From NCBI GenBank assembly GCA_938010045.1, contig CALLFZ010000033.1:1-64000 (forward strand): a DNA stretch of 64,000 nt, written 5' to 3'. A program made the position numbers and the translations under genes. The notes under the pieces were generated by a model. That model had not been told where the DNA came from. It worked only from the letters and a program-made list of their open reading frames with translations, and ran no database searches. The DNA is from an uncultured bacterium (GTDB lineage: Bacteria > Verrucomicrobiota > Kiritimatiellia > PWTM01). Shown piece by piece: positions 62,051-64,000 of this stretch (position 1 is the first letter of the stretch; each line of letters begins with the position of its first letter).

Positions 62051-64000
62051 TTTCGCAAAGCCGGCCGCAGCGGTTGGTTGGGCCGACTCGAACGGCCGCG
62101 CTTCGACCACGAACGGTTCGAAGAGGCCGCACGGGATCACGTCGTAGGCTTCGCCCGGCGGCAGTCCGCCCTTGGGTGCCTGAGCCATGTTGAACGGCGA
62201 AGCCAGCCCTCGCACGGGGCCGGCATGGAAGGGCCCGAGCAAATTCTTGAGCGTGCCGTACACTCGGACGGCGATGTCGTGGCGGCCAGCCGGCAAGTCG
62301 GCGGGCAGGTCCAGTTCGTAGGGTGGTGGCGCGATGAGACCGACGGGCCGGCCGTCCACGCACACTTCCGCGACCGTGCCCCACCAGGCGGGCAGCCGCA
62401 CGCGCAGCCGCATACCGGCCGGCGCTTCGAACTCGGCGGCGTATTCGACCCGGCCCGCGTAGGTCGGCAGACCCTGAGCGGACCACGGACCCACGTCGAG
62501 CTGTGCCGGCGGCACGATGGTGAAACCTCGTTGCGCGGGCCGCAGTGAAAACTCGCCGAGCAACACCACCTGGTCCACCTCGTGCAGAACGGTCATCGGC
62601 GCGGCGCGCAACGTCAGCTCATTCGTGCCGGTGCGCGCGACCGCCGCGAGGTCCACCCGTCCGAACGAGCGGTCGAGCCACCAGGCGTTGGGCGTCGCCT
62701 GCACGGGGCGTCCGTTGCACTCGAGAGTGTAGAGGTCCGGCCGCTCCACGACCGCTTCGAGGCGCGCGGGTGGGTCGCCCTCGATCACGAAGCGGTACGT
62801 GGCCGTAACGCCGCTGTCGGCCGGGAACGTAAGGGTGTTGATTCGGTCGCGAAATTGCACCGCATGCCGCCATGGGTTCTTCGCGAGACCGTGTTGCTGG
62901 AACACCCAATCGGCCGCGGCGACGACATGCAGATTCGTGCGAGAGCCCGCGCAGTCCACTTCCACGAAATCGAGTGGGAGCATCGCGGGATCGAGCCGGC
63001 GAATCCGCAATTCGCGCAGCGGCGCGAGCCGCCGACCCGGGGCATCGGACACCGGCGCGGGCACGGGGCCCGCGGCGGCCGCCAGCCGCAGCAGGCGGCT
63101 GCCGGCCGGCGGCAGCGCGAACGGTATGCGCAGCCCTTCGGCCACGGTGTTCGCGGCGGCAGGCGCCATGTCGCCGGTCCAGGGGTTCCACTCCTCCGCC
63201 CAGCGCGCGGGGCTCCGCACATACCCGCGGCTCCATTCATTTGAACTCGTGTTGACGAGGAAGAGCAGCTCATCTTCGCCGACACGTCGCCGCAGATGGA
63301 AGAGCTTGCCCGATGCGTCCAGCCGCTCGACTCGCGCGCCGGGGGCCAGGAAGGGTCTCAGCGCCTCCGCGAGCGCCGCCGGCGGGACCGTCCGCCAGCC
63401 TGTCTCCCGCGCGAGGCGCGCGGGCTCGTCCGAAAGGCGCGCGTCCACCCGCGCCGGTGGCGCGTCGCACGCGAACACGGTGCCGCCCTCGCGCACGAAC
63501 GCGGCCAACATGCGCACCGTCGCCGCGGATAGAGTCTCCGTGCCCGGTGGCAGCACCACGGCGCGGTACTCGCGCCGGCCGACGCGCAGCCGTCCGTTCA
63601 CGCTCGTTCCGATCCGCTCGATCACATCCTCGCTGCCCAGCTCATATTCGATCTGCGCGGCCTCGAGCGCGCCGAGCAGCCGGTGAACAGCCTCAGCGAT
63701 CTCCACCGCACGTGCGCCTGGCTTCGATCCCTCCTGGTACATCCAGCAGGTCGTCGTCGGCTCAATCACGAGCGCGGCCGCCGGCGGCGCCTCGCCCTGC
63801 GTAAGCGCCCACTGAAGCCGCGCGACATACCGTGCCTGCATCGTGTAGAGGTCCCACCAGGGCGCGTGGTACGAAAACGACACTGGGTAGTCGCGCTTCC
63901 GGGCGCCGCGGATGCTGATGTGCGAGAGGTGCTGATTGATCGTGTTCACGCCGAGCACGAGCAGCCAGTCGCCGATGCGCTTGAGGTCCTCGAAGCGCAC
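62045..64000 (-). CDS. C-terminal part of a large glycoside hydrolase (GH106-like), cut by the window edge
   Basis: At least 651 residues; the gene begins beyond the right edge. The visible part starts in a catalytic barrel segment (LGVNTINQHLSHISIRG, SYHAPWWDLYTMQARYVARL), then a GATase-like domain (about 100-220, RAVVLPPGTETLS and FVREGGTVFACDA), a beta-sandwich (about 330-480) and a C-terminal jelly-roll sugar-binding domain (about 490-620). The layout resembles GH106 or related rhamnosidase-type enzymes, but the family-defining N-terminus is missing. The stop at 62045-62047 overlaps the Fnr-like palindrome. Confidence 0.7.
   Translation of the reverse strand: MRFEDLKRIGDWLLVLGVNTINQHLSHISIRGARKRDYPVSFSYHAPWWDLYTMQARYVARLQWALTQGEAPPAAALVIEPTTTCWMYQEGSKPGARAVEIAEAVHRLLGALEAAQIEYELGSEDVIERIGTSVNGRLRVGRREYRAVVLPPGTETLSAATVRMLAAFVREGGTVFACDAPPARVDARLSDEPARLARETGWRTVPPAALAEALRPFLAPGARVERLDASGKLFHLRRRVGEDELLFLVNTSSNEWSRGYVRSPARWAEEWNPWTGDMAPAAANTVAEGLRIPFALPPAGSRLLRLAAAAGPVPAPVSDAPGRRLAPLRELRIRRLDPAMLPLDFVEVDCAGSRTNLHVVAAADWVFQQHGLAKNPWRHAVQFRDRINTLTFPADSGVTATYRFVIEGDPPARLEAVVERPDLYTLECNGRPVQATPNAWWLDRSFGRVDLAAVARTGTNELTLRAAPMTVLHEVDQVVLLGEFSLRPAQRGFTIVPPAQLDVGPWSAQGLPTYAGRVEYAAEFEAPAGMRLRVRLPAWWGTVAEVCVDGRPVGLIAPPPYELDLPADLPAGRHDIAVRVYGTLKNLLGPFHAGPVRGLASPFNMAQAPKGGLPPGEAYDVIPCGLFEPFVVEARPFESAQPTAAAGFAKP

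Noticed and set aside
1-64000. Search for CRISPR arrays, phage, toxin-antitoxin, restriction or other defence genes
   Set aside because: No repeat-spacer pattern or recognisable defence or phage protein was seen on either strand. The UvrD-like helicase with a NUDIX neighbour was considered as a defence pair, but both match ordinary housekeeping families.

Overview
The window is GC-rich, gene-dense bacterial chromosome. The organism looks like a polysaccharide-degrading member of the PVC group, most likely Verrucomicrobiota or Kiritimatiellota. This is inferred from the mix of secreted glycan enzymes (GH95, GH106, GH27, GH43, a DUF1080 hydrolase, a sialate-O-acetylesterase-like enzyme), a Gfo/Idh oxidoreductase with a strong terminator, a TPR/ExbB/ExbD operon, and carboxynorspermidine-type polyamine genes. 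It cannot be settled without a search. LPS-type functions (LolCDE-like genes, an ExbB/D motor) point to a diderm cell. The ferredoxin gene with an Fnr-type operator hints at an anaerobic or microaerobic lifestyle. I found no rRNA, tRNA, CRISPR array, prophage or complete transposon.

Layout. 1-6.1 kb (+): end of an unknown gene, then an SGNH esterase, a GH95 glycosidase and a secreted inhibitory-type serpin, followed by the decayed remains of an endonuclease/exonuclease/phosphatase-family lipoprotein. 6.1-10.9 kb (-): DUF1080 hydrolase and a large GH106-type rhamnosidase. 10.9-18 kb (-): an energy-transduction operon of two TPR proteins, ExbB and two ExbD proteins, followed by a degraded third ExbD copy and a zinc-ribbon protein. 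18.2-20.9 kb (-): ferrochelatase and dihydroxyacid dehydratase. 21-24.5 kb (+): lysS with a LolC/E-LolD-type lipoprotein exporter. 24.8-28.8 kb (-): UbiA-family prenyltransferase, cysS, tmk, holB. 29-31.7 kb (+): NAD synthetase overlapping a GH43 enzyme. 32-36 kb (-): cell-wall amidase, YifB/ComM-type ATPase and Gfo/Idh oxidoreductase. 36-38.5 kb (+): an orphan BtuF-like binding protein coupled to an isomerase-fold lipoprotein. 39-43 kb (+): tgt-yajC-secDF. 43.5-48.8 kb (+): DUF2339-DUF3999 membrane pair, folE, and a KamA/EpmB-type radical SAM aminomutase. 48.8-49.4 kb: a gene-free convergent gap carrying a short dispersed repeat. 49.4-56.9 kb (-): NUDIX hydrolase and UvrD-like helicase, then nspC, carboxynorspermidine synthase, a membrane-anchored metallophosphoesterase and an MBL hydrolase. 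57-60.7 kb (+): glycosyltransferase, folK, GH27 alpha-galactosidase. 60.8-64 kb (-): a further glycosidase running off the right edge, then a ferredoxin-cupin operon behind an Fnr/HcpR-like palindrome.

Many genes are translationally coupled through 4-base ATGA or GTGA overlaps (tpr2, lolC/E, GH43, yajC, DUF3999, folK, the isomerase-fold gene, MBL hydrolase). I used this pattern to choose several starts. The two clearest points for follow-up are the broken tandem exbD copy with the ExbB/D-TPR operon, and the palindrome controlling the ferredoxin-cupin pair. No single cluster stands out as a wholly new system. The least explained parts are the single-pass metallophosphoesterase, the orphan binding protein/isomerase-fold pair, and the zinc-ribbon protein next to the ExbB/D operon.
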